The notes: generated by a model from the sequence alone, not told the origin. Shown: positions 17,376-26,275, counted from the stretch's first letter. The stretch is 64,000 nucleotides of DNA from an uncultured Collinsella sp. (GCA_934668875.1 CAKUON010000010.1:1-64000); one strand, 5' to 3'. Made by a program: numbers and translations.

Positions 17376-17412
17376 TTTCCGAACCGGCGCTCAAAAGGAA
17401 ACCGTATCCCGC
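17366..17412. repeat. Solitary unit of the hairpin repeat found at 33 and 37.8 kb
   Basis: GGGATGCATTTTCC and a GGAAA..GTATCCC partner about 20 bases on reproduce one unit of the 62-bp arrays flanking the large surface protein gene. Only one unit is present. Confidence 0.6.
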
Positions 17413-17550
17413 TTTGGGGCGGGGGCTGCGGAAAAATTGGCCCGTGATCTGGTTCGGATTGGAGTATGCGCGAATCGTTGATGTTGGCCGGTGTGGGCAT
17501 GGAGATAGATGAGTGGATCGAGCGATATAATGACATGCTATGGAGGCCAT

Positions 17551-19686
17551 ATGCTCTTTTCCCGCCGTTCTGCCACATCTGCCTGCGCCATTGTGCTTAT
17601 CGTAATGGCGGTTACCCCTTATCACCGGTTTTCATCTTCAATTGGCTTGGCATCAGGTGCAATGACCTGGCTCGTTATCCTTGGCGCATGCCTCGCGGCG
17701 TTTGGTCACGGCGTTGCGCTCCGCAAGGGGAGAGAAATAAGGCGGCCGGGGTTCCTTGGCGCCTTCGGTATTTTCCTTGCTACTATTGCGGCGGTTCCCG
17801 AATGGGTCGACTTGGCCTTCTATGCTCGCGGAGATTCTATTCCAATCGTGTTTGCACCAATCTGGTTGTTGCATGGTGTTTCGTGTGCCTTGTGCTTCAC
17901 TGGGTCGTTGCTCCTCTCATATGTAATTTGGGATACGGCGGGCTCTCCTTTGATACGGGGGGCGGCGCGGGCTGACGAAAGAGAAACTCGCCATCCGCAT
18001 GACTCGATTTTTACAGAAACAATAGCCGTCATGTCTTGTCTGCTGTTCTGCTGTCGAGTTTCATGGAGAGTCATCCCAGAGCCATGGGGAATATCCTCTG
18101 CATCGGCCGCACCAATTGGTCTTGCGCTTTTAATTCCGCTAGCCTATTTCGTATTGGCTGCGGTCCTGCTGTTTTTCTGCCCCTACGCCTTTGGTCGGGG
18201 ACAGAGCGACGTGTCTGCCCGTTCTGTGCTCGTGGCAGTTCCCATTGGCCTTGTTCCGGCTGTCGAGGTGGCATACTTCGCAAACGATGCCGCGATCATT
18301 GTGTCGCTGACGATGGGGTCCGCTATTGCCGCCTTCGTATGCACGTTGCTCAGGAAGAAGCGGAACAACGATTCGGATATCCCCCGCACGTCCGACCCAT
18401 TCGATGCGGGGGTGTTTTCCCCTGCCTTGTCGCCTCGAGAAGAGCAGTTTGTTCGACTGTTGCTCAAAGGGAAAACGCCGGCGGAAATTGCCAGGGAGAC
18501 GGGTACGAAGCCATCGACGGTGCGAACAACGCTTCACCGAGCATACGGGAAGGCGTCGGTTGCGGGCTCACGCGAGCTCGTGGCGTTGTTTGCGGGTGAG
18601 GGTGATGCTGTAGGGCATGAGCTGCCGCAGCGGCATGCTGACGATATGTTGGCATCAGCGCGGACGCGCCGGCTGTTTCGATACCTGCTCACATTATTTT
18701 TCATCCTCCTTGCGGCAGGTCCCTTGGTAATGGCGGATAGCGATTGGGGATCCGGTGTTTCGTGGGCTGTCGCCTTTTCTCTCTCAAGCTATGCATTGGG
18801 TCTCGGACTGCTTCTGTCGCTGCACTACGCGGGCGAAAAACTGAATCGTGAAGCTGCACTGACTAGAACGGATGGGGCGATTGGGCTCGGAAGCCCGTAC
18901 GTATGGGCGATACTGTCTGCTGTGGAATGGTCTTTTGTCTATATCGCGGCATGGAGGTGCGTACACGATCCGTTGATGGCTGTGCCGGTCCTGTTTTGCG
19001 GCATGACGTCTATGGCTTCGCTCGCTGTTGGGCTGTGTTCATTTAAGGCGCGTGCCCGTACCCGGGCTATCGTGCCGTTGGTGTTAATAGGTGTAGCCGC
19101 TTTAATCTATGCAGCCACTAGGGGGCGAATCCATGGACTTGCGGTACTGACGGGGATGCTGCTCACATATATAGTGCTGGGAAGCTGTCCGCAGCGCAAA
19201 ATGCTCGGGGTATGGATGCTTTGCTTTGGGGCGACGGCTCCTGTTTGGGTTGTCTTGCTCAGCATGGCGCAGGATCTGATGGTTTTCGAGCCGTTGTTCC
19301 TTGCGTCGTTGCTGGGGCAAAGTTCGGCTGTCAATGTCGTCGTGGCAACGGTGGTCGTCTGCTGGTCTGCGCCCATGTTCGTCACGCACATCGCGCTCGC
19401 CCGCTCGGTTGAGGACGAGAAGGCCGTCTCGGAGTACCGCGCGAACGGGTCCACCGAAACGGCTCGCGTGCGCCAGCTTGCCCTGCTTGCGTCGCGCTCC
19501 CTTTCTGATGTTCAGTCGCAAATTTTGCTGATGACGGCAGAAGGCGCAACGACAAAGACCATTGCGGAGGATGTCGGTTACGCTGCATCTACGGTGCAAG
19601 CACTGCGGTCTGCATCTTACCGCCAGTTGAAGATCAAGAATAAAGCGGAGCTTGTTTCATTGTTATCGCAGGTAGATAACGTGTAA
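17551..19686 (+). CDS. Membrane-embedded LuxR-type regulator with two TM-HTH modules
   Basis: The 711-residue protein consists of two successive modules. Module 1 has about seven transmembrane helices (residues ~5-270) and a LuxR-type HTH (~291-345: LSPREEQFVRLLLKGKTPAE...). Module 2 has a second hydrophobic block (~375-625) and a second, more divergent HTH (~650-705: LSDVQSQILLMTAEGATTKT...). Single-module membrane LuxR proteins are common in Coriobacteriia; an in-line duplication is unusual. ATG at 17551 is chosen because GGAGG lies 4 bases upstream; ATG 17509 and 17530 are in frame. It directly precedes the secreted-protein/ABC locus and is its likely regulator, sensing through the membrane. 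The ligand is unknown. Confidence 0.8.
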   Translation: MLFSRRSATSACAIVLIVMAVTPYHRFSSSIGLASGAMTWLVILGACLAAFGHGVALRKGREIRRPGFLGAFGIFLATIAAVPEWVDLAFYARGDSIPIVFAPIWLLHGVSCALCFTGSLLLSYVIWDTAGSPLIRGAARADERETRHPHDSIFTETIAVMSCLLFCCRVSWRVIPEPWGISSASAAPIGLALLIPLAYFVLAAVLLFFCPYAFGRGQSDVSARSVLVAVPIGLVPAVEVAYFANDAAIIVSLTMGSAIAAFVCTLLRKKRNNDSDIPRTSDPFDAGVFSPALSPREEQFVRLLLKGKTPAEIARETGTKPSTVRTTLHRAYGKASVAGSRELVALFAGEGDAVGHELPQRHADDMLASARTRRLFRYLLTLFFILLAAGPLVMADSDWGSGVSWAVAFSLSSYALGLGLLLSLHYAGEKLNREAALTRTDGAIGLGSPYVWAILSAVEWSFVYIAAWRCVHDPLMAVPVLFCGMTSMASLAVGLCSFKARARTRAIVPLVLIGVAALIYAATRGRIHGLAVLTGMLLTYIVLGSCPQRKMLGVWMLCFGATAPVWVVLLSMAQDLMVFEPLFLASLLGQSSAVNVVVATVVVCWSAPMFVTHIALARSVEDEKAVSEYRANGSTETARVRQLALLASRSLSDVQSQILLMTAEGATTKTIAEDVGYAASTVQALRSASYRQLKIKNKAELVSLLSQVDNV

Positions 19687-19795
19687 ACGCCTGAGCGATC
19701 AACTCAATAGCGGGTGTTTACAGACATCTTTCTCTATTCATGCAAAGGTTGCCGTGCGTCGACGCATTGTTAACCGCTTTTGATTGGAGAAGGCC

Positions 19796-20308
19796 ATGAT
19801 TAAGCCAAGGAGCGCTATTGCTCGAATCGGAGTCGGCTTGGCGATTGTTGCGGGCTTGTCGATGGGTGCACCTGCCGCATCATTTGCTCAAGAGGAGTTC
19901 GACACTTCCCAGGTTTCGAGCATTTCGCAGAGCGCGGATGCTGGAATTGCCACATGTAAGAACAACAAGGATACAGATTTCGCTTTTCAATGTTCTGGCA
20001 CGAGCGCAACTGGCTATCGCTCAAAGCACGACTCATCTTCAGTTTACATTTGGATTATGGGCTATTCGGGAAAGCCATTGCGCCTGTACGTGGACGGTGC
20101 CTATGACAATAAGGGGACGGGCAATATGAATTGCACGCAAGGCGTGTATCGCTCCAACCATGAGCATGAATGGGAGATATACAACCTCGTCCGTGAGAAT
20201 AAACGCAGTTATGCTCGTCTGACCGCATGGGCCGAGTCCGGATACGGCACAGTCTATGGAAGGTGGAGCCCCGACTGCTTAGGCCATTTTAACAAACTTC
20301 CCTCCTAG
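19796..20308 (+). CDS. Small secreted protein of an ABC-transporter locus (bacteriocin-like)
   Basis: The 170-residue protein has a signal peptide (hydrophobic core about 12-30, cleavage near SFAQE). The mature part has four cysteines and aromatic-rich strands, ending in YGTVYGRWSPDC. The pattern of a short exported protein closing with a GxW-type strand, followed by two permease genes and an ATPase gene, recalls Lcn972/DUF2712-type loci of Gram-positives. The resemblance is to layout and general pattern, not a proven homology. ATG at 19796 is preceded by GGAG; an in-frame TTG at 19784 is less likely. A strong hairpin (20337-20368) separates it from the transporter genes, which would allow higher expression of this gene. 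Confidence 0.75.
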   Translation: MIKPRSAIARIGVGLAIVAGLSMGAPAASFAQEEFDTSQVSSISQSADAGIATCKNNKDTDFAFQCSGTSATGYRSKHDSSSVYIWIMGYSGKPLRLYVDGAYDNKGTGNMNCTQGVYRSNHEHEWEIYNLVRENKRSYARLTAWAESGYGTVYGRWSPDCLGHFNKLPS

Positions 20309-20336
20309 CCAATCCGCAGCTTCTTGTTGTGATTAG

Positions 20337-20368
20337 GGCCGGGCCGAGCGTTGCTGCTCGGCCCGGCC
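20337..20368 (+). terminator. Intercistronic hairpin after the secreted protein gene
   Basis: Perfect 12-bp arms GGCCGGGCCGAG (20337-20348) and complement (20357-20368) surround an 8-base loop. No T tract follows, so partial termination or mRNA protection of the upstream cistron is more likely than full termination. Confidence 0.6.
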
Positions 20369-20387
20369 AATGGGAGGGTGATGTCGC

Positions 20388-21269
20388 TTGAATGGAAATC
20401 TATTACGGCACGAGTTATCCAAGATATTTGGCAATCCTATATTTGCGTTGGCTCTTGTTTTGGCGATTGCCATTTCGATGGCAGCTGCCATCGAGGCGTG
20501 GTGGACGCTCGAGATTGAGCGCAAGCAGCTGTTATCTTTTGGCTACGGCATTGGTCTGCAGTCTCAGACATACCTCGGCCAAACGCGTGAAAGTAGCTTT
20601 GGTAACTGGATTGTTGTGAGCGCGAACGCGCCGTTGCTAGCGTCGGTGTTTTTCTATGCGCTGCCGTTGCTTGCCATGTTGGCCGGGTCGTGGTCATGCC
20701 TGTCCGAGCGTTTGGGCGGTTACGAGGCGCAGGTCTGCACGCGTGTTTCTAGAAATGCATACGTGAACGTGAAGATGCTGTCTGCTTTCCTCTCTGCGTT
20801 TGCGGTCACGGCTATTCCGCTACTCGTGAACTTTCTGATTGTCTCCATGCTGTTTCCCGCGTATCTCCCCCGAGTCGACGAATCGACTTACGTCGGACTC
20901 TATCTGCATAGCTATTTTTCTGGTCTGTTTTATTCCCGGCCTCTGTTATACGTGCTGGTTTATACGCTGTTCGATGCGGTGGCGCTGGGGGTTCTATCCA
21001 TGGCCGTGACCGGTCTGTCGGTTGTGTTTCGCAGCAGAATCAAGGCGATGGTCGTTCCATATCTGATTATGGTTGCATGGCATTTTGTTAACGACTGGAT
21101 TTTTAGCGTCCTTTCATGCGTCGGCTTTAACTGCAACATTCTTAACAGCATCAGGTCGGAATCACTAAATAATTGGCCAGACATTCGAGCGGGGTTTGCG
21201 GAAATCATCTTGCTGTTCGTCTTTTCTTTGGTTTCCGCGAGATTCTTAAAAAGACGCGAGGTGGTCTGA
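20388..21269 (+). CDS. ABC transporter permease, first of two
   Basis: The 293-residue protein has about six transmembrane helices (roughly 18-38, 80-100, 125-150, 180-205, 222-245 and 270-288) with the layout of ABC-2-type permeases. Start is TTG at 20388, nine bases after GGGAGGG; no better ATG lies nearby. The stop overlaps the start of the next permease by one base. With the next two genes it forms a transporter in the same operon as the secreted protein; it could export it or confer self-protection. Sequence alone does not tell which. Confidence 0.78.
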   Translation: MNGNLLRHELSKIFGNPIFALALVLAIAISMAAAIEAWWTLEIERKQLLSFGYGIGLQSQTYLGQTRESSFGNWIVVSANAPLLASVFFYALPLLAMLAGSWSCLSERLGGYEAQVCTRVSRNAYVNVKMLSAFLSAFAVTAIPLLVNFLIVSMLFPAYLPRVDESTYVGLYLHSYFSGLFYSRPLLYVLVYTLFDAVALGVLSMAVTGLSVVFRSRIKAMVVPYLIMVAWHFVNDWIFSVLSCVGFNCNILNSIRSESLNNWPDIRAGFAEIILLFVFSLVSARFLKRREVV

Positions 21270-22105
21270 TGCTGTTTAGGCTGGTCGCCGCGGACCTGAG
21301 GATCGTTTTGAAGAAGAACATCATCGCTTTTATTGCGGTTGCGGCAGTGACCGTTGCGAACTTGGTGTACGCCTACGGATTGTCTTCTGTGTATGGGGTC
21401 AGGACGGATACCTTGGGGTTTGCGGATAATCTCGCGCTCGTGTTTGCCGGATCTGCTCCGTTTGAGCCTAGGCCCGGGGTCATGTTTGTGCCTCCGTTAG
21501 GGTGGCTATTCCTCATTCTGCTTATTCTCTATACAACACTCGATTATCCGACCGAATCGTTGCACGGGCTTGGTTTACAAGCGCTTGTTCGATGCCGGGC
21601 AAGAACCCTTTGGTGGGTCTCGCGTTTTATCTTAGTGGCGGCGGTAACGGCATTTTCACTGCTCGTGGTGGTTTGCTCTGTTGTGATTTGGAGCTTGGTG
21701 GTGAGCTCCTCGTTCAGCGCGATCATTCATGGTGAGTCGCTTCAGCTGGCTAATTTGGCGCCGTGGTTTCTCGAAGCTGGCGAGGCGGATGCGCTGCCGT
21801 TTTTCACAGGTCTCTTTTTTGCTTTCGAGGCGCTTGCGTTTGCGCAGGCAGTGATTGGCTTTGTACTTGGGCCGTCGGTCTCGTTTGTGGTTTTAATGAG
21901 CTACCTGATCTGCTCGGCATATGCGCGGCATTGGGCGCTGCTGGGAAATGCCCTGATGCTGTTGCGCTGGGGCGGAATTGTCAAAGAAGGAATCGCGGCG
22001 GGCTCGAGCGGCTTGTTTTCAATTGCGATTATGTCGTTATGCCTATCGTTGGGCGGACTGTGGTTTCGAAGGGCAGACCTTATAGAAAAGGGGGACAAGA
22101 TATGA
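21269..22105 (+). CDS. ABC transporter permease, second of two
   Basis: The 278-residue polytopic membrane protein starts with LFRLVAADLRIVLKKNII and has about six transmembrane helices. ATG at 21269 overlaps the preceding TGA (TGATG) and GAGGTG is upstream; the longer frame from 21173 is an artefact of overlap. Its stop overlaps the ATG of the ATPase gene (ATGA). Two different permease subunits plus one ATPase imply a heterodimeric membrane domain. Confidence 0.78.
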   Translation: MLFRLVAADLRIVLKKNIIAFIAVAAVTVANLVYAYGLSSVYGVRTDTLGFADNLALVFAGSAPFEPRPGVMFVPPLGWLFLILLILYTTLDYPTESLHGLGLQALVRCRARTLWWVSRFILVAAVTAFSLLVVVCSVVIWSLVVSSSFSAIIHGESLQLANLAPWFLEAGEADALPFFTGLFFAFEALAFAQAVIGFVLGPSVSFVVLMSYLICSAYARHWALLGNALMLLRWGGIVKEGIAAGSSGLFSIAIMSLCLSLGGLWFRRADLIEKGDKI

Positions 22106-22746
22106 GCGTGATCGTTAGGGACATATCGAAGCGCATGGGCAAAAACGATGTTCTGCGCAACGTGTCCATCGAGGTTGGCCCTGGGACTGTGGTTGGGCTT
22201 CAGGGGATAAACGGTTCGGGTAAGACCATGCTTATGCGAGCGGTCTGCGGATTGATCAAGCCTACCGAAGGCGAGATCTCTATCGATGGCCAAAGGCTTG
22301 GGGCGGACATCTCGTTCCCGCCGAGTCTGGGGATGCTGATCGAGGCGCCTTCCTTTTTAGGATATCTGTCTGGCTACGATAATCTGGAGCTCATCGCCCA
22401 GATCAAGGGCGTTGCCACCCCCGAGGACATTCACTCTGCCCTGCGGCTCGTGGGGCTCGATGCAGACGAAAAAAAGAAGTTCCGAGCATACTCGCTTGGG
22501 ATGAAGCAACGTCTGGGGATAGCTGCGGCAATTATGGAAAAGCCGAAGCTACTTGTTCTCGATGAGCCAACAAATGCCCTCGACGAAGCGGGCGTGGAAA
22601 TGCTCAAGCGCGTTGTGGCGATGGCGGCATCAACGGGTCGCGAGGTTATTCTGTCCAGCCATGACGGAGAGGTGCTCGAGGAGCTGGCCGATCGGGTTTA
22701 CTGCATGCGCGACGGTGCCGTTGTGAAAGTTCGGGAAAGGTCGTGA
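22102..22746 (+). CDS. ABC transporter ATP-binding protein
   Basis: The 214-residue nucleotide-binding subunit shows Walker A GINGSGKTM, a signature region AYSLGMKQRLG, Walker B LLVLDEPTNALD and the switch-region His in LSSHDGE. The SLGMKQR form of the signature is typical of ABC-2-type systems acting on peptides, antibiotics or lantibiotics (BcrA/CcmA group). ATG at 22102 overlaps the stop of the second permease, showing tight coupling. It powers the two permeases encoded directly upstream. Confidence 0.88.
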   Translation: MSVIVRDISKRMGKNDVLRNVSIEVGPGTVVGLQGINGSGKTMLMRAVCGLIKPTEGEISIDGQRLGADISFPPSLGMLIEAPSFLGYLSGYDNLELIAQIKGVATPEDIHSALRLVGLDADEKKKFRAYSLGMKQRLGIAAAIMEKPKLLVLDEPTNALDEAGVEMLKRVVAMAASTGREVILSSHDGEVLEELADRVYCMRDGAVVKVRERS

Positions 22747-22751
22747 GCGCG

Positions 22752-23411
22752 ATGAAGAAGACCCTGTGGACAAGAAGGTCGGCGCTCGCGCTTTTCGGCT
22801 GTGCTGCTACTGGCCTTGCGGGCATGAGGGTGAGCGCCGTTAACGGGAACCGGACGGTCATTCCTGAGAAATATTATGCGGAGGGCGAATGGCTCTCGAT
22901 GGATGGGGCGTTTCTGGGATCGAAGGATGTGGCGACTGACGGGTATTCGTTTTGCATAGACGGGGCGGAGCTGCTCACGCCGCGCGAGTATCTCAAGCGT
23001 GCGCATGATGATTATTCAAAATATGGCATCGTGGATACGAAAACGAAATTGAAGGACGCCGACATCACGTGTGTTATCGCCGTAAAGATGCGTGTCAGGA
23101 ATAAGGATAATGTCGAAGGCGGAATTAAAACGTATGTTTGGCATTTGGTGCCGGAGTCTGCGCCAAACTATGACTTTGTGGTCAATACCGATCTGATAAC
23201 GCAGGCAATGCCGGCTCTGGGCGGTTCTGCTGCGTTTGCTGTACAGGTTGGGGCGGAGAACGAGCTGCTCGTCCCATTCATGATGCAAAACACCAACGAC
23301 TATTTCGAAGGTTACGAGACCGTCCGTTTTGAGAAGGCTTTTCCTGGGACTTATACGATGAAGATGACCGATCTGCCAGAGAGAAGGCTCTTAAAGTTTG
23401 AAGTGAAGTAA
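22752..23411 (+). CDS. Exported accessory protein of the ABC locus, Tat-like signal
   Basis: The 219-residue protein begins MKKTLWTRRSALALFGCAAT, a twin-arginine-like n-region followed by a hydrophobic core; the Cys might alternatively be a lipobox residue. The rest is a soluble, strand-rich domain without a motif I recognise (ending ERRLLKFEVK). ATG at 22752 is preferred; a GTG at 22743 overlaps the ATPase stop. Being the last gene of the operon, it could be an extracellular immunity or chaperone component, but this is inference from position only. Confidence 0.65.
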   Translation: MKKTLWTRRSALALFGCAATGLAGMRVSAVNGNRTVIPEKYYAEGEWLSMDGAFLGSKDVATDGYSFCIDGAELLTPREYLKRAHDDYSKYGIVDTKTKLKDADITCVIAVKMRVRNKDNVEGGIKTYVWHLVPESAPNYDFVVNTDLITQAMPALGGSAAFAVQVGAENELLVPFMMQNTNDYFEGYETVRFEKAFPGTYTMKMTDLPERRLLKFEVK

Positions 23412-23473
23412 CTCGAAGGTCCTGTTGGGGGGATCCTCATCCTACGCTGAAGCGGGATGAGATTCCCTTCGCA

Positions 23474-23818
23474 GTGGCGCTCGGCCCTAGTGCTTCTTCT
23501 TGCTCTTCTTCTTACAGGTACAAAAACAATCTGCGCGAGCTGATCCATATCGCGATTAACGACTGTCACCCGAAGAATATGGAGCTCGCCCTTCATGGCC
23601 ATACAGATGGCCACCTCCTGCTGGATGCGATCGAGATCGAGCGGCAGCGCAACCGGATGATGCGTCAGACGATGGGATTTCGACATGCAGTTGTTGATGC
23701 GCACAACGGAGATCTTGTTGCCGTGATGCACAGTCCCGATGATGCCTATGACTACTGCGACTATTTTGCCACGGTTCGTCGGGACGCTACTGTTCTCGAT
23801 TTGTGGGCTGAGATTTAA
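23474..23818 (+). CDS. Hypothetical protein, start uncertain
   Basis: The frame from GTG 23474 gives 114 residues. The part from about residue 18 (NLRELIHIAINDCHPKNMEL) to the end DATVLDLWAEI has coding character and several His/Asp residues; the first ~17 residues are low complexity and may not be translated. An internal ATG at 23579 is possible. No good ribosome binding site and no recognised family; it could be the C-terminal remnant of a larger protein. Confidence 0.35.
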   Translation: MALGPSASSCSSSYRYKNNLRELIHIAINDCHPKNMELALHGHTDGHLLLDAIEIERQRNRMMRQTMGFRHAVVDAHNGDLVAVMHSPDDAYDYCDYFATVRRDATVLDLWAEI

Positions 23819-24485
23819 AACATCTCGCCTGTTTCAATGCGTTTTTTGGGTTTATAACTGTTCGCTTTTTCGGTTGTGTCGTAGTTCACTAGTTCATTCA
23901 TTACGTTCTTCATATCGTCTGTAAATCAGTTATGCCGCGGTTACACAGCTCTGTTGTTGCGTTTTGTCGTAATTCAGCAATGACATAGCCGGAACTCGCC
24001 CGCAAGTGTCGTACGCTGCCGTACAAAACTGCGTTTCGGTCGTCCGCGTACTGCCAAGGCTCTGCCCTAGTACCCGGCGCCTGCGGCGGTTGTTCATATC
24101 TGAACTGCGACACAACCGAACAAAGCAATTACGACACTACGTAACTGTGTAATTACCGAACTACGTGATAACGACAAAACTGAAAAACGTAACTGTTGAA
24201 TTGCAGAACAATGAGCTAACGCCGCGAGTGCCGGGTGCTAGGGCAGAGCCCTAGCACCCGGCACTCGCGGCGGTACGCTGTCGGGCATTTTGTACGGCAG
24301 CGTACGACTCTTGCGAACAGATTTCAGGACCGAATAGTCCGATGTTCAATAGTTCTGTTATTACGTGGTTACATAGTGCGGCTATTCCGCTTTGTCGTTA
24401 TTGCGTTATGTCGCATTGTCGATATTACGTAGTTCGGTTTTTCACTTTTTACGCCGTTCACTTATTCATTTGTTACATAGTGCCG
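23819..24485. repeat. Gene-free palindrome-rich region
   Basis: No coding frame is credible. The region contains a 25-bp perfect inverted repeat with a 3-base loop (24220-24244 and 24248-24272). Degenerate versions of the same GC-rich words occur in opposite orientation at about 23990-24090, including GTACGCTGCCGTACAAAA. Two direct copies of a text containing TTACATAGTGC.GCTATTCCG lie at about 24367-24390 and 24473-24493. Short words such as TACGTAGTT and AACTACGT recur many times. The AT-rich blocks on the two sides are partly complementary, so the whole could fold as a large imperfect cruciform. Confidence 0.6.
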
Positions 24486-25034
24486 CTATTCCGTGGCGTC
24501 ACTTTTATGTCCACCGCGTGCGTATTCGACGGTGTGGGCAGCGTCTCCGAACACCTCGACTGCTGCCGCCACGAATTGCGGTGTAGTGTGCCTCGGGATA
24601 TAGAAAGTTTTGTTGCCGAACACGATTGCGATCCAGGCGTTACGGTAGATGAATTGATATGCCGCCTCTCTTGAGCGCTTATCGCAGTATTCCTCTGCAA
24701 TCTCGTCGATCTGCCAGAGATGGCCGAAGCCGACAATATATTCGGCGATGTACGCGCTCGTCTTGATTCGCACGCGCCGCGGGCGGCGGTACGGAGCATA
24801 GCTGCTTTTTCCGGGGTCCGCTTTAACGGGCACGGAATAGACCTCGGCTCGAGCCTTTTCAGCGACCACGCGCCGTGCATCATCGAGGCTATAACGCTTG
24901 CACAGGCGCTCGCCGTCGTCGGTCGAGCACTTCAGGGTAATTGACTTGATATGCGGCGCCAGATACTTGTACGTCCATGCTCGCGACGCGCCGAACTCCC
25001 ACCGCAGATCTTCAATGCTCAAGAACTCATCCAT
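24486..25034 (-). CDS. Hypothetical protein with N-terminal HTH-like segment
   Basis: ATG at 25034 follows GAGGTC and gives 182 residues; an in-frame start at 25100 adds a Cys-containing tail with no support. The first ~80 residues (SIEDLRWEFGASRAWTYKYL ... YSLDDARRVV) resemble the HTH-plus-arm layout of MerR/excisionase-like proteins. The rest is a basic central stretch and an alpha/beta C-terminal part. It lies between two repeat-rich non-coding regions, typical of accessory DNA. The functional guess (DNA-binding) is weak. Confidence 0.5.
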   Translation of the reverse strand: MDEFLSIEDLRWEFGASRAWTYKYLAPHIKSITLKCSTDDGERLCKRYSLDDARRVVAEKARAEVYSVPVKADPGKSSYAPYRRPRRVRIKTSAYIAEYIVGFGHLWQIDEIAEEYCDKRSREAAYQFIYRNAWIAIVFGNKTFYIPRHTTPQFVAAAVEVFGDAAHTVEYARGGHKSDATE

Positions 25035-25756
25035 CTTCTGACCTCGATTTTCTGCCGATAAACGAGAAATCCCGCAAGAGACGCATACTCGTACCCCCAT
25101 CGTAAATGTGTGTACAAGTCTGCCGCCGACCCGGGCGGTTCGGCGCTTGCCAGGGCTCCGCCCTTGGACCGGGGGAGGACACTCGCGCGCCTTGTTATTA
25201 CGATAACGGACAAGGAGGAAAAGGCGCCAGATTTCAAATTATTACGATAGAAGACACGGGCACGGCGGCGTGCGCGGTAGTGCCTGTGGGAGATTATTAC
25301 GATAACGGACGCAGCGGCAAATCCTGAATCGTGCCCCTGAGACGGTGCAAAATGGCCTTGTGAGGCCATTTTGCACGCCAGCTTCGTTCAACGTCAGACA
25401 TTCAAGATGTCAGACGTCGAACCTGCGCCAAAGACGCAGCTGGGGCTACTAGTTGCCTACAATCGCTCGCGAAGCTCGCCTGTTCGTGCGTGAATGTCTG
25501 ACAGCTCCGTCAGACATTGTCGGACATTTGATTGTTCGACAAATGCGCGCGTGGTCGCGTTCGCAAAGCTTACCGAACGGTCGATGGGTGCGTTGAGGCC
25601 GGAGCAAACGGCGGATGCCAGAAAAATGGCCTCACAGAATCGCGCCCATGGTTGATAAAATTGACCGCCCGGGCGCAAATACCCGGGCGGTCAATTCATC
25701 CCCTCGTTCGTGATCCTGTTGGGTTTTGGGGCTTTGACATGTTGTTGACGGATGGA
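25035..25756. repeat. Gene-free region: TTATTACGATA repeats, hairpins and TGTCTGAC-type palindromes
   Basis: Three copies of (T/A)TTATTACGATA lie at about 25194, 25238 and 25291; the first and third continue as ACGGAC. A 14-bp inverted repeat (25345-25358 and 25363-25376) forms a hairpin on GTGCAAAATGGCCT. Several GTCAGACATT-type sites follow at 25390-25545, including a palindrome with 10-bp arms (25493-25502 and 25509-25518). A 15-bp inverted repeat AATTGACCGCCCGGG lies at 25659-25696. No convincing coding frame is present. Confidence 0.6.
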
Positions 25757-26275
25757 TCAACCGTACAGCTTGATCTCCCGGGGTTCCATGTGGTCGTCCC
25801 CCCAATAAGACGCCCCTGATGTAGTCCTGCGGCAGGAACTCGACGGGGAGAGTTGTCGCCAGGAAGTCGTCGAACCACGCCCGCGGTGTCGGGTCTGGCG
25901 CATACATGACCTTGGTCGCGCCGTCGGGCAGGGTGATGGTGAGTCGCACCGCGCCATTGCGTCGATACGCCCTCGACCATTCCTCATCGGTATCGCCATA
26001 CCCTTTGCGATCCGCGGTCGTCCTCCACACGCCCCCAGTTCATCGAATGACCGCGGATGCTCTCTGAGATCGATCCAATGCAGCTGTGATCTCGTGCGCC
26101 TCGCCGCGTTGTACGCCGGCTTCCACTCGTCGGGCAAATATACTCTTTCGAAAATCTCGCGCGACATCTCGCGGAACTTAACTTCATCCGCCCGCGGCCT
26201 GTTCGGATACCGACAAACCCGGAAATGCTCCAACGGAGCGCCGAACGAGCGTAACAATATAAAGCCGTGCAACAC
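25757..26275 (-). pseudogene. Degraded protein of unknown family, frameshifted
   Basis: One frame carries a hydrophobic start and then EVKFREMSREIFERVYLPDE to about 26035. Coding character resumes in the next frame with RKGYGDTDEEWSRAYRRNGA, continuing as LTITLPDGATKVMYAP and EFLPQDYIRGVLLG. Both parts read like one protein broken near 26030. The start is unclear (TTG 26275 or an upstream GTG). No family recognised. Confidence 0.4.

Noticed and set aside
24220..24272. Terminator for the gene at 23474-23818
   Set aside because: It lies about 400 bp beyond the gene, has no T tract and is part of a wider palindromic region.
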